NCBI RefSeq assembly: GCF_019059575.1
Contig: NW_024883466.1
Location: forward strand, 1 to 64,000
Origin: Amphibalanus amphitrite
Taxonomy: Eukaryota; Arthropoda; Thecostraca; Balanomorpha; Balanidae
Length of the DNA: 64,000 nucleotides
Direction: 5' to 3'
This document shows, one piece after another, positions 32,588 through 64,000 of this stretch (positions are counted from its first letter, which is position 1; every line of letters begins with the position of its first letter). The notes under the pieces are model-generated. The model worked only from the letters and a program-made list of their open reading frames with translations. It was not told where the DNA came from and did no database searches. The translations under genes and the position numbers were made by a program.

Positions 32588-35500
32588 TGGGTAATGACGG
32601 CACGGTTCGCCAGCTCAGCTGACGGCGGGGGAGGAGGGTGGTTACTGGTTACAGTTGTTACTTGTCTGGGCCTGTGAAACTAACTGGAGGCTCGATGACA
32701 CGAAATATTGTGGATGGTGCTTGGTTTTTGTCTGATGTGTAGCTAATTATAGCACATGTATATGAGGGGTGCTATTTGTGTTTGTTGTCGTTCGTCATTG
32801 AAGTTGAAAGTATGCTCGATAAAATCATGCTGAATCGCCAATAAAAGATATGCGAAGTGGCCATGCCATTCGCCATAGGTGATAATCATCTTAATCATGA
32901 TTAAGACATAAAAACAGATGAACTATTATCAAATAATCCATCAGTTGGGACCGTGTTAGCAATTAGGCAGCTGTCTGAGTGACATTTGAGCGTTTATTCA
33001 GATCAAAGGCTACAAGATAATTACTGGGCTTGATTACCGAGTTATATTTGTCGCGAACATTCAGGTGATGCTAGCTTATTCATTAGCAGGTTCCGCTTCC
33101 TAATGAGGAATCGATCTGAATTCCGGTGAGCAGCTTTGGAAAAGCACGCCAGAGAGACTTCCTTACCGTAACCAAATAAGTACATCCAGCTCTTGTTAGT
33201 TGGCCGGCTAGGGTGCCAAAGAATCGTAAAACCTTCCCCTCCCCCCCCCCAAAAAAAAAACTTAAGAATATTTGCGAATCAGGAAGAAATACAACACCGA
33301 ATCCGAAATCGCAATGCGTTGAGTGCACGAAAATACACATACCTACAAATTCTGGCGATAAATTTGGAACTGCGGGCATTTTCTCAAAGCCGTATTCGAT
33401 GCATAATGTTGGCAGAAACCATGTCCACTGAAAGCAAAAACCGGCTAAGCTTTCAATGACAGCTGTGAGCGTTTTTCTTCACCTGCCACTATAAGATCAA
33501 ATTTCTCTTGATGTCGTGTGTCTTGCGACTGGGAAGATTTTATCAACGATCGCGCTTGAACATCCCTGTCACTATCATATTTACCGTGTCAGCTGTAACT
33601 GGACACCGACAGTTGGATTCAGAGGATGTGCGCCCATCACGTCACGTGCCCAGCCATCTGGCTCAGTGACTGGTGCAGTTCGACTGAAAAGTTTCCATGG
33701 ATGAAGGCGAATCCCGAGATGAGCTGAAAAGTTGACCAGATGGTGATGGTAATGGGAAGCGAATGACCTGACGGTATCTGGTCGAAACGCATTTGAGAGG
33801 TTTCGTGATCATATGTGGCTGCCAGAGACGACTCAATGTGTTTTGCGTCATATGCTGGTAACATGGGCCTTCCGATGAAGTTATGTTTAAAAGTTATGAA
33901 TGACGAATTTTCATTTCCGTGAATAATATGGCGTCACCATTTCTATGAACGGCGATATTTAGTTATAATTTTCAGTTTAAGCTTTTTAAAGTAAAGTAAA
34001 GTAAAAAAGCAAGCATAGCTCTTGCTCAGCAATAGCTGCATAGGTACAGTTTTCAGGGAATCGATTTAAACTAATAAAAGAACGCCCTGCTCCGTTTCGT
34101 TCCCTTGAATCGGTGTTACGGGTGAATAAACTTTTGATAGACACTGTTTCCTCTTAATCTTATTAATAAAAGTGTTAGTGGAGACTGCAAGGGATCGTGC
34201 ATCATGTAAGCACCGCCCATCACAAATAATCGTAAATGTGTAACTTATTCACGTAACAGCTACATGATTATGATGATTGATGTTACCCTTTTCCGTGACA
34301 AGTGATACATGAGTCATATTTATCCATATTACCATGGTTCAGTGAGATAAACGGCGTACAATGATCGATTTCCAAGTAATCCTTTTCTCCCGATGCCATT
34401 GGAACCCAGCGGTGTCCGCTAGCTCACAACACAAATCATCGTCGGTGGTCATAACTTATCCCTGTCCCTCCTCATGACCATCGACTGCCACTGCTGACAA
34501 ACTATTCACTGCCGAAATGTGCTTAGTTTCCCTCGCAAATCTTGTGCTGGGACAAGTGGGCATCACAAGTGTCTTCGTGCAGAGAAAGTCATTGACTCGT
34601 CGTGAAAGACGGCCGTTCAGTCGCAACAAAGCTCTAGTTCTTTCCACGTGCAGGCGTGAGATGTCGTCTCAGACTTTCTCCGTGGTCTTCACACCAGACA
34701 GAAGTAATTCAGCGTTTGATCATGCGTGACCGATAGCTGAATTTCGTGACACTCGCCCGCTTTAGGTCGATTAAAGTGGCGATCGAGACTCAAAGCTGAT
34801 GCTTATTCCGGACGGCTTAGCACCATTCAGCACCGTTTTCACGAGCCATGATTTTAGCTTGTGACTGTGTCATTGTAGATTCAGACATCCGGAAAGCTGC
34901 CAAGGCTTGAGATGGTATGTGTTAGAATATGGTAATCACGTGTGACATTATTGTTTTCGGCTTACTGATTACACGCTTATTTCAGAAACTTTGGGGTCTT
35001 TTACCGTTCTTCTGAATCACCTGATACACCTATCTCATCTAGCCATTGAACTCATTGTGTATTCCCAGTCAGAGTGACATGCTGATTCTCGTGTCAGTCA
35101 CACCAGAAACAATGCACCGGCTACCACTTTCACCTCAGACATGCGCTATTGGACGACTGAAGTGCAGGCTTGGCACGACCACATCTGGTCGATTGCCCCG
35201 GGTCAAATCGTGGGTACCTCAACGCCAATGTGCGTTGGAATGTGGGGGGGGGGGGTGGAGGGAAAGTGTGGAGAGTGGGGTGGGATCTATCGTTAAAACG
35301 TTAGCATGGCTCTCATTTACAAAGTGAACCCTTTAAATGGCCTAAACATTTGCCGATTTGCTGAAAACAACAGGTTAACAGGTTCTGGATCTCACTGCAC
35401 AAAAGAGCAAGATTTTTATGCATTCCATGTTTACTAAATCATCACTAAAGTGGGTATAAGGAATTAAGCAAAAGGTGCCTTAGGTCAGCTGCTCGCTGCA

Positions 35501-35720
35501 TTTTTGTCCATACATGGTGTTGATCAGTCTGAAAGAAAGTCGTGAATCTATAATATACATATAAAGCAGTCCACATAGACTTGAACGTCTAGATCAGGAA
35601 CAGTGCTAAGTAGCAACAGGAATCGCCACCTTTGCATGACCAGGCAAAGACTCATCAGATCCAACCTTCTTTTACTAACCCCAACGCGGACAAGTGTTCT
35701 CCCGTGGGATGATTCTCAGC
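32588..35720. other. Gene-free stretch
   Basis: No coding exon is recognised. Short runs only: C then A at about 33239-33260, TAAAG units near 33990, and G-rich sequence at about 35246-35258. Confidence 0.5.
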
Positions 35721-38152
35721 GGGGCATTCCACGTCAAATCGAACAAAAATCGGCTGTTTTGCACCTTACCATCAGCGATTTCATTATAAATTTGTGAGCG
35801 AGTTCCTGTGTGGCCCCGGACATTACATTGATGTTTTTTTGCACATTCTGACCACAGGTCTTCTAAATATAGGGCATCAAATTTTTACAAAATGTTGCAT
35901 CTTTGTATTTTTGAACGACCATAACTTTGGTTGTACTTGTTTGATTTGAATGAAATAAACCTTACTGTTTAGGTAATTTCTTAAGCATTTGTTTAGAATT
36001 GCACCTACTTAAATATATGACCTTGAAATTTGCTTAACTCTGTTCTTAAGCACATTTATTGAAATAGCAAAAAACACGTCACCTTCGATTTGGCTCATTT
36101 TCATATATTTTATTGCCTACCATATTCTTAACAACCTGTGAAAAAATTAGAGTGGGCCATTCATAAGTTTTGAAGAAAATTGCACATATGCAAACGTATG
36201 TTAGCACGCGCAGTGGAGGGGGAAGAGCGAATTTCGCCCACCCCTCCTGTTTTTCGCCAATATCTCATAAGATTAATGCGAAATTAATTATGGCTACCTG
36301 TCAAGAATTGAATTGGACATCTCATCGTGCAAGCAATAAGAAAATCGGTTCACAACTGTTCTAGTAATAGCGGTGTAAAGTGAACATCCTGTCGCCGCAG
36401 CGACGCGGCGACTCGGCAGCCGGCGCCGACCGCTACGCGCCGCCTGAATTGTAGACTGTGCCGGGACGGAACGGAACGATTCCGTCTTTACATCGCGCTC
36501 CCTACCGCTGATTACGTTCGATTCGCGTCAAATTTTGTGAGAAGACTAAAAAATGTACAGGCAATCTTATGGTGAAAGAATTTTGGAAATCGGTTGGTAA
36601 ACAATTGAAATATGAACGTGTAAACACAAAATTGTGATTGCTGCGTTTCCCGCATCGGCCGAGCCCGCCTCAGCCGGCGACATGTTACTCTTAGCAGGCC
36701 TCTAACTGCCATACCTATTTATTATTGGATTAACTAGAAATTCCCCATACATACTAAAAAATGTATCTTCTTTCGTATAGTGAAGATCAAAAGACGTGAA
36801 GATATCGTTGCGTGATAATGTTTGCGTTGAATTTACTTCATGATGCATTTCCACACGGCTCAAAATTCACCGCAAAATACCGTTTGCCTGAGACACTTTT
36901 ACTATGGAACGTGAATGCTTGACTACGATGACTATGCATTTCCATTCTCGCAGAGTTTGGGATATCACTAATCAGCAATCATTCATTTCATAAAGCGTAC
37001 TCAAGCAAGCATGTCTTGACTCTGTCTTTCAAGGTCACGCGCGGTTGCGTGATGTTGATGCATGAAAACGGCGTTTGCCGCGAAAGTTATGAATGGCCCA
37101 CTCCAATTATTTCACAGATGGTTAGGAACATTGTGACGGACATAATACGTAAAAATTACCCAAATCGAAGGTGACGTGTTTTTTGCTATTTAGATTTTTC
37201 TGTTTTAATTGAAGGTCAAATGCATTTCAAGGTCACTTCAATTTAATTTTATAATTAAAAATCAAAGCCTTATCAATCGCCTATAAGACCCTGTTAGTAT
37301 CATTTTGATACCAGGAAAGGAACCAGAGTTATAGCCATTTAAAAAATGGATGTGTGGCATTTTTCGCTATATTCGATGACCTATATCTCAGCGATACGTT
37401 ATCAAATTTCGAAAATATTATACGTAACTCAGTTTTGAACCATGCCCAGTCTGCTTACAAATTTTCAGAAAAATCGAAGGGGATGACGGATTTCAGTGTT
37501 TAGCTCAGGCTACACTATTAGCGTTTTTTCGGTTTCTGCGTGATTTCGGTTTCCGCGTTTTTACGGTTTCTGCGTTTTTTCGTTCCGGGCGGCCGCCGCG
37601 TGGACGGTGTTGTTTATAGCATAGTGATGGATATGTGATCAAATTAATTAATTATTCATGTTAAATATTATCGTGCTTTAACAAAATTATAATTAAATAA
37701 TTGTTTAAAAGATTTTACAGCTAACAAGAATATATTTTCGATCATAATCATTTGTCAGCTTGATTACAATTATCATATTTGAAGTAAAATGATGAGTTTT
37801 GAAACACATCTTGTCTTCTTTAATCATGAATTACACCATTTTCATTATTTACATTTGAAACTGTTCCATCGTCACAATATTATTAGCAACAATCACTTCT
37901 AATAATTCATCACTAAAACGAAATCCCGCAGAAACCGAAAAAAAGTTCACAGCTCTGAACTTTTTTTCGGTTCCGACTCGTCGGTCTTTGCGGGTTTTCG
38001 TTCCACGGGACGCCAGACTGGCAGTGTAGCTTGCGCAATGCATTCGCTATGAGGCGAACTTGACGACGCGAACCGAAATCCCGCAGGAACCGAAAAAACG
38101 TCGGAATTCATGCTAGTGTAGCTTAGGCTTTTGATTTGACGTGGAATGCCCC
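35721..38152. mobile_element. 2.4-kb element with long diverged inverted arms, interrupted by a nested element
   Basis: A perfect 20-bp terminal repeat, GGGGCATTCCACGTCAAATC, lies at 35721-35740 and inverted at 38133-38152. Further inside, the block around 36069-36105 (ACACGTCACCTTCGATTTGG) is inverted at about 37157-37180, and GAGTGGGCCATTCATAA (about 36151) is inverted at about 37085-37101. The arms are therefore long but diverged. AGC lies outside both ends as a possible 3-bp duplication. Element G2 (37508-38126) sits inside the right arm. No transposase is recognisable. Confidence 0.8.
37508..38126. mobile_element. Nested GGCTACACTA-family element, copy G2, with 17-bp subterminal repeats
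   Basis: The left end, GGCTACACTATTAGCG, pairs with GCTAGTGTAGC near 38111-38121. Directly inside the left end are four head-to-tail 17-bp units at 37521, 37538, 37555 and 37572 (consensus GCGTTTTTTCGGTTTCT). Related inverted units lie at 37918-37945 and 38070-38100. It shares terminal bases and GCGTTTT words with G1 but not the rest. It is inserted in the right arm of the 35.7-38.2 kb element. Confidence 0.7.
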
Positions 38153-39534
38153 AGCGGCAGCGTTGGCGACAGATGGCGCCGATTAACGTTTCTGTTCATG
38201 ACGTTCGTTTTCTGTCGGGTCGTCGGTTTCTCTCGTGGGTGGCCGTCTGCACGCTCCTCTGCCTCAGCTGCTCAATTCAGCTGTCTGTATTGTACTGTAA
38301 AGCATTTTATTATATTGTATTTACATTTAAGAGCGATCCACATTCCAAATGCTTCGCGATTACTGCTCAATGCGTGGTCTGGTGTCAAACAGCATTGCAA
38401 CCAACTTGAACGCAGATCTAGTTAAACAGATAAATCAACCAGACCGCGAGCAATTTACCATCCGATCCCAGCATTCGGGAACCTTCGATGTTGGTTCATC
38501 CAGTCTCTATCCATGCAACCAGTGACAGCTGGAGCAATTGCACTCTATCATGTGCATCTACAACAGCTGGGGCTGGTAAGTACTGAACAGTGTGCAGAAT
38601 GGTGATCATAGTGACTAAATGCATCTTTAATCGGTATTGTGCAATCATCAAGTTGGGCTCCAATCCAAGAGCAATAAAGACGGTCATCTACATTGGATGT
38701 CAAAATACCGCGCCATGTGGGGGCTGCTTACTATGTAATAACTCGATATGCAATGATGTGATTGAGGTTGCGATGGGGCTTTTAGCTTTTTTTTAGTTCA
38801 TTTCATACTAGCTGCAATATTAGCATCATTGTATTTAGTTGTGCGCTGAAGTTTTGTTTATGTGATTTCAAGTCCTTCGAAAATAATGATGATCTGTTGC
38901 CTCTATTCAGCTTGCAGCATTGTGCTACAAATACTCGAGAGTTTGTTTTATTTCATTGACATTCTTAGATTTAAGTTTGAATTGTCAGTGATACACTAAA
39001 CCTGTTTGCTCTTTTAATTCATGAATAAACTAGCATCATCTGAACGTTACGCCAACAAACAACATCGAAACCAATTGAATTGGGTTGAAGCGAATAGCTG
39101 ACACGTTCATAAAATTATTTCGATACAGCTCCAGGTATACCCACGGGAAATCATCCTGCGTTTTGTCTCAACTGCAATTGGAAAACACATCGCCCGTCAA
39201 TTGAATACAGGCCTATTGGCAGGCTGTGAGTCTGGTGACACTGGTCAAAATTACGCTGTAGGTACTTCACTGACCTATTTATGCATTACGCAAAACAGTG
39301 CGGTAGTCTACAAACAGTACGACTTTTTATCATGTTTGGATTATCTAACTCTCAGAAACAATTTAATCGATTCTTCTATGTGACTTTCATGGTTTCCATG
39401 ATTGTCTCGGCACCAGCCAGGGAACGCATCGATGATAATGACGAATGAACAGAATGGTGCAACACACACATCATCATAATCAAAACACATAGGCTGATGG
39501 CCATTTCAAAATATCAGCTACCCTTTCCGAATCG
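38153..39534. other. Gene-free AT-rich stretch
   Basis: No exon or element boundary is supported. Confidence 0.5.
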
Positions 39535-39567
39535 TACATCTCTGCAACCTTCGCAACCCTTTCCCTT

Positions 39568-39655
39568 TGCCGGTGGAGCTGACTGCCCTCAAGCATGATG
39601 CCTTCAAAAAGTGCCGGTGGAGCTGACTGCCCTCAAGCATGATGCCTTCAAAAAG
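39568..39655 (+). repeat. 44-bp tandem duplication in the LINE reverse-transcriptase end
   Basis: Units at 39568-39611 and 39612-39655 are nearly identical (TGCCGGTGGAGCTGACTGCC...). Since 44 is not a multiple of three, the duplication breaks the reading frame. Confidence 0.9.
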
Positions 39656-39858
39656 AACTTGCGTCTTTACCTCAAGAGAGAGTACGAGTAGGTGCTGTTC
39701 CGGTATAGTTACCTATCGTCTGTGAGGCTTATTTACCGCTTGTGAAACTTGTAACTTGCGCTGTGATGTTTCTCTTTTTCTTTTATTATGCGTTTTGTAT
39801 GTATATGTGTGTATGTGAATGCATGTACCTTTTTACCCACTTTTACTACTGTTCAGCG

Positions 39859-40152
39859 ATTGTGAATTAAAATGAAATCGGACTTACTCCACAAGAGTTC
39901 GTTGGGTCGGAGCTTTCGAATTGTATTACAATTCTTCGTCAGCGAGAGTCGTATCGGATGTTAAGATCGAATCGAAGGTACAGTGCGGATCGAACAAAAT
40001 ATATTTATATATTTTGTTCGATCCGCACTGTACCTTCGATTCGATCTTAACATCCGATACGACTCTCGCTGACGAAGAATTGTAATACAATTCGAAAGCT
40101 CCGACCCAACGAACTCTTGTGGAGTAAGTCCGATTTCATTTTAATTCACAAT
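39859..40152. mobile_element. Near-perfect foldback element, 146-bp arms, 14-bp flanking duplication
   Basis: The arms 39859-40004 and 40007-40152 are complementary around a two-base centre. The 14-bp TTCAGCGATTGTGA occurs at 39852-39865 and again at 40179-40192. This gives an insertion of about 327 bp with a duplicated target, inside the LINE 3' end. The left copy of the duplication overlaps the first bases of the arm. No coding capacity. A 14-bp duplication is more typical of target-primed retroposition than of most DNA transposons. Confidence 0.85.
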
Positions 40153-40262
40153 TCATCTCCACATCATGTCTTTAAATATTCAGCGATTGTGACACTGGAC
40201 TGAGAATAGCCACGGCTCCTGTGGATGGTCCAAAGACGTTCAATAAATAAATGAATAAATAA

Positions 40263-41457
<1,195 letters not shown>

Positions 41458-41617
41458 TCGCCATTTCACTCTTTACGTATCTCTCGCGAACTGAATGATC
41501 TTCTTCCCGCCTATCTCACATCTCGCGAACTCACTGACCGAGCTGTGCTCGCAGTGATGCAGCCTCGCTTTTACCGGCTCCCGCTCCGCCCGTGGCTACT
41601 GAAGCGTGCAGTGGTCG

Positions 41618-41650
41618 TATATAACCGACGCTCATGATGTGTGCGCCAGT
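41618..41650 (+). promoter_or_regulatory. TATA box and initiator of the YGAP-repeat gene
   Basis: TATATAA lies at 41618-41624. CCAGT, close to the arthropod initiator TCAGT, lies at 41646-41650, so the inferred start is about 30 bp downstream of the TATA box, the usual spacing. About 110 bp of leader then precede the ATG at 41759. The site was inferred from the downstream signal-peptide exon. Confidence 0.65.
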
Positions 41651-41758
41651 TTAGTCTCAGCTGCGCCGTGAGCGTCCGTGGCGAGCCGTGAGTGTTCGTG
41701 CCGCGACGTGAACGTTAGTGCAACTGCAGAGCTGTTTGTGGAGGATTTTTGGAACGCA

Positions 41759-51532
<9,774 letters not shown>

Positions 51533-54500
51533 GCGGGGTCACCGCCAGGTGGCAGCAGGGGTTTGTGTCATCGGTGGTGTGAGAAATGTTCAATAGATGG
51601 CGCTGCAAGAATGGGCGGCTGTAATATCAATGTACACTGTTGGATGGAGTGATTGCTAAGCATGATGTGATCAGTTGCTACATGAATTACATGTGTGCAG
51701 CTGTTTTGTGAGCGATTTGAACATGCGTCCAACTAAAACGACTGCTTAATCTGAAAATGCTCTAACTGAAGTGAAATGTGAATGGAACGACAGATTTTCA
51801 GTTGCTTTATTATTGGCGATAAGGAAGAAATTATGGAGAGAAAATGTTTTTCGTAGAGGCTTAGAGAATGATAAGGAACAATCGAATGTTACATTTCACT
51901 TCCTTGTACCCCTAGGGTTCGAGTCGTGTTTGTGTCATTAGTAAGTGTGGATGTGTCACATCAAGTATTCGTAGTGAGTAGCCCTATTTATGGTATCGTC
52001 TTTCATATGGCGGTAGTGGTCGAAGTTATTCGAAACATCTGACGAAATACACATAAAACATCATGTCAAACGTCATGGTTTGCTCTGATTCCCCTTGCTT
52101 TCTAGAATATCAAAACTGCTATAAAACATTGTTCTCGATCTCGACATTTGAAGTTCGCATTTCGGTCATCAATGCTAAGAACTAATGAATACTGCCAAGG
52201 TTGATTTAAGAGGTAGGTTTCAACCTGGGCGCTAAGCTATTGGAAGTTGGAACTGTCCCAACACTCCTTCTTTTTGGTAACGTTGAACATTTTTCCAAGC
52301 TGCGGATTTTTCTGAGTTTAGGAGCAATTTAAAGTAAACGTTTTTAATAAATTCCTTTACCAATGAAGAACCTGTTTCCATCACACGCGTAACAAAATTC
52401 AAATACCTTCGGATTTTGGCATTTTGTGTGTGTTGAGAAACAATTTTGAATTCACCTCCTCACATATTCAATGCGGCAGATGATCAACTTTCTGTTCATA
52501 AGTCGTTTTTCTTCTACAAAACAGTGTATTTCTCTTACTCGGCACAACAGCGGCAACCACGACCTGCGTGTCACGTGCCGCAATATTCTACTTTTCAACA
52601 CAAACTATGCACTACGCACTACACACAATGCACTACGCACTACACAAAGCACACATCAGTATACCCTATACCTATGACACGAATTCGCGAGGTTGTGCTA
52701 TTCATTGCTTCACGTGACATTCTGAAGCAATTATTTGCACGCTTTGGACCAGACAGAGATTTGGCGAGTTTGAGAGGTGCCCAGGGGTGGAGCTGAATAT
52801 CTTTGCAAGTTTCAAGTTGGTGGCAAATCTTTACGATATGTTGTCGCACGTGATCGGATGTTCAGGCGAAGAGGAAAGTTTGTGCTTGACGTTGTTTGCT
52901 AGAATTGCTATTTCTTGTAGTATAGGGAACATCATTTCATGATCATGTTCACGTGTTAAATGTTTGTCTACCTCCACGTGTAATTAATTTTCTCTCTTCC
53001 CGATGCGAATTCATTCAGATAATGTCACGGCTGCCTTTCACCAAGCGATAACATAAAACTGGGACTATGGCCCCGTCGCTATTCAGCTATTACTTTTATA
53101 CACGTATTTTTGCGACACATATTGCTTTCTCCAACACCGAGTACAGTACACTGACATAGCTACGCTGGCTCTCGCGAGACAGCCGGGATAAACTTCCGAC
53201 TATCAAATACATAACACCGCGACAGTACCAAGCAAATAAAATACCCTACAATCATCCAGTATGATACACAACAAAACGTAACAACACAGCACCATTTTGT
53301 GCTCAGTCGCCTAACACCAACATTTGCGTAACTGTACAGCCAAGCGCAATTACAACGTAATCCGACATTGCGTACGTTTTTCTGACGGGACCAGGAATAC
53401 TCGTAGAGCCCTGAACAGTCAACATCACAACAGCGAGCTAGCGTGGCCAGCTGACTGTCCGACACAGCGACCAATCAGGAGCGAGATACCCTGACAACGT
53501 AAGCAGCTAGAGAACACTGTCACCATCGGCCCTGACGAATCCCGATGAGACGTGTTCTAACAGCGCTGCGCACGGCTGCTCACGCAGCACACAGACGGCC
53601 TGAGCACCAATCAGATCAACGAACGCTGCGTACTGATCTATAACAATGCGTTTGACGACAGCTAGTGAACAGCCAACACGAACGCTGATATGTTTACTGG
53701 GGCGGAATCGTAGCCTAAACGACTGGAGGATGATAACATTTGATCAATAACTGTGATCGACCAATAATACGATGCTTTATGTCGTACATCGATAATTATA
53801 CAACAATTACAGTGTATGCAACGTATGAATAAGAACGAACAGATGATATGTTCTCAAGGCATCGGAACGATTGGTAAACGATTCTCAATTTAGCAACAGC
53901 TTTATCTAAACAGCAATAGCTTGGTACAACACCTTTTACACAGGTCATCTAACGTTAATTGTGCATTTATATGATATGTTTCTTTCCGGTGGCGTGGCAC
54001 TTTTGCTCGCATTAGACAATGCGCTTGACTCATTTATGAGAACTTCTTTTTTGAAACAGGTGGTCCGATGTTCTGAAGGTCCTTTACCAGTCAAGAAAAA
54101 AAAATGTTAAAAAAAATTGATGTAGGAGTATTTACTCCTTAGAATGAAAACTTTTGAGAATTCTTACTGATGACTAATAACTGAATCGATACCTTTTCGA
54201 AAACACGGCTCCTTACTGTTTGCAGCTAATGCCTTCTGCTCCTTTTGTAGCTGCAAGACTGTGTCCTGCTGACTATCTCCGAGTTTTAGATTGCTACGGT
54301 CAAATCAATTAGCGGTGAATCCCAAGGGTATCCGCCTGAAGAGACCTCACAACGACAGCTGATCCATCAACTGGTTGTGAGAGCCCTGCGAGGTAGCTAA
54401 ATAAAAGGAACATTCAGATCCACTTATGTAGAGCCAAAGCTACACCGACGTAGGGTAAGCTTAGGTACACAGTAGCTTTTTGCTCAGTATGGTTGGGTCA

Positions 54501-54870
54501 CATTTGCTGGTCTTTAAAACGGTACGACACGGCTTACTAGCGAATGGTAAGGCAGAAAACCATTACGTTGCTCAGCATGCTGGGCTTAGGTGGACATCAA
54601 GCTGGTTTAAAGAAGAGTCTATGTTATGTTCGTAGACTTTTCGCCTGTCTTCGTCGTACTGGGCTCGCTTTGCTCGCTCGACACCTTACTGACAACTAGA
54701 CTGTGCGCTGAGTCGCCTAGTTATCTCAATAAGGATCTGACGTGCGCTGGAGCCGCGTCTTGAGGCCGCCTGATTATCGAGCATGTCTCACTAGGTTAAA
54801 CAGATGTAATATAGGACCTCTCCTCGTCATTTTGGTGGAATAAAATGACTCGTAATGCTTCCTCTCTACC
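51533..54870. other. Space between the two convergent genes
   Basis: The first part is the 3' untranslated region of the YGAP-repeat gene; AATAAA at 52346-52351 is the nearest polyadenylation signal seen. A small CACTACGCACTACACA repeat lies at 52602-52650. CCAAT motifs occur at about 53472 and 53607. No further exon is recognised. Confidence 0.45.
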
Positions 54871-63806
<8,936 letters not shown>

Positions 63807-64000
63807 CTGCGGGAAGAAGGGATAAGTTACATTAAATTTTCATTCTGAAGAACGTGATGATCGAGGATTCAATGAAAGTCATTACTCGCCTAGTTTCTTT
63901 TCTTTCTTTGTCCGAGACCCAGCTCACCATAAACGGGCCAAAACCGAAAAACCTTGTCCACATACCTAGGGAAATGTTTTTCTACGTCACAACCCAGTCG

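Larger units (their letters stand above)
39535..40262 (+). mobile_element. 3' end of a CR1/L2-like LINE, split by a foldback insertion
   Basis: The frame at about 39612-39692 reads VELTALKHDAFKKNLRLYLK then REYE and a stop. This resembles the C-terminus of reverse transcriptases in LINEs of the CR1/L2/Jockey type (known pattern: W..LP..L......F...L...L). A 3' untranslated region follows, ending at 40262 in AATAAATAAATGAATAAATAA. A foldback element with 14-bp flanking duplications is inserted in that region. The copy is 5'-truncated, as is common for LINEs. Confidence 0.7.

Overview
The window is nuclear DNA of an animal, most likely an arthropod and plausibly a crustacean. Support for this: a choline-transporter gene split by GT-AG introns with an invertebrate-type tail, a secreted Tyr-Gly-Ala-Pro repeat protein, long GA/CT microsatellites, and many eukaryotic transposons. 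Nothing bacterial is present (no operons, no CRISPR). The species cannot be fixed from the sequence alone.

Only two host genes can be supported. (1) On the plus strand, 41.6-51.5 kb: a complete four-exon gene with a TATA box, predicted 522 residues. It has a signal peptide, a furin-type R-P-K-R site, a long YGAP/QYG proline-rich repeat domain and a short unique C-terminus. It is probably an extracellular structural protein. (2) On the minus strand, 54.9-63.8 kb: the last eight exons (387 residues) of the high-affinity choline transporter CHT1/SLC5A7. Its 5' exons lie beyond the right edge. The two genes converge, with about 3.3 kb between their stop codons.

The first 41 kb holds no recognisable host gene and is a patchwork of mobile elements, several of them nested. 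It contains: TTAA-flanked (piggyBac-type) elements at 1.5, 4.35 (one end), 25.7, 44.0 and 56.8 kb; TA-flanked GGGGA elements at 7.3, 17.2 and 23.9 kb; a hAT-type element (18.06-23.81 kb, 8-bp target duplication) inside the 17.2-kb GGGGA element; a dead Tc1-type transposon (19.69-21.06 kb) inside that hAT; a gag-like LINE ORF1 (15.35-16.77 kb); an element with repeated 18-bp palindromes (27.2-28.7 kb); a 2.4-kb inverted-repeat element with another element nested in it (35.7-38.2 kb); and a LINE 3' end split by a near-perfect 146-bp-arm foldback (39.5-40.3 kb). GC-rich, CRE- or CCAAT-bearing patches at 10.9, 19.0, 29.8, 32.4 and 61.8 kb could be promoters, but no gene can be tied to them.

The most unusual signal is in the TTAA elements. 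Copies share interior sequence full of AGGTCA/TGACCT half-sites and share a strict terminal layout, yet each copy has its own terminal sequence. The layout is a 16-bp terminal repeat whose inner 8-bp word recurs 26-28 bp further in on one end only, against a G-run/C-run hairpin. The TA-flanked family behaves in a similar way.
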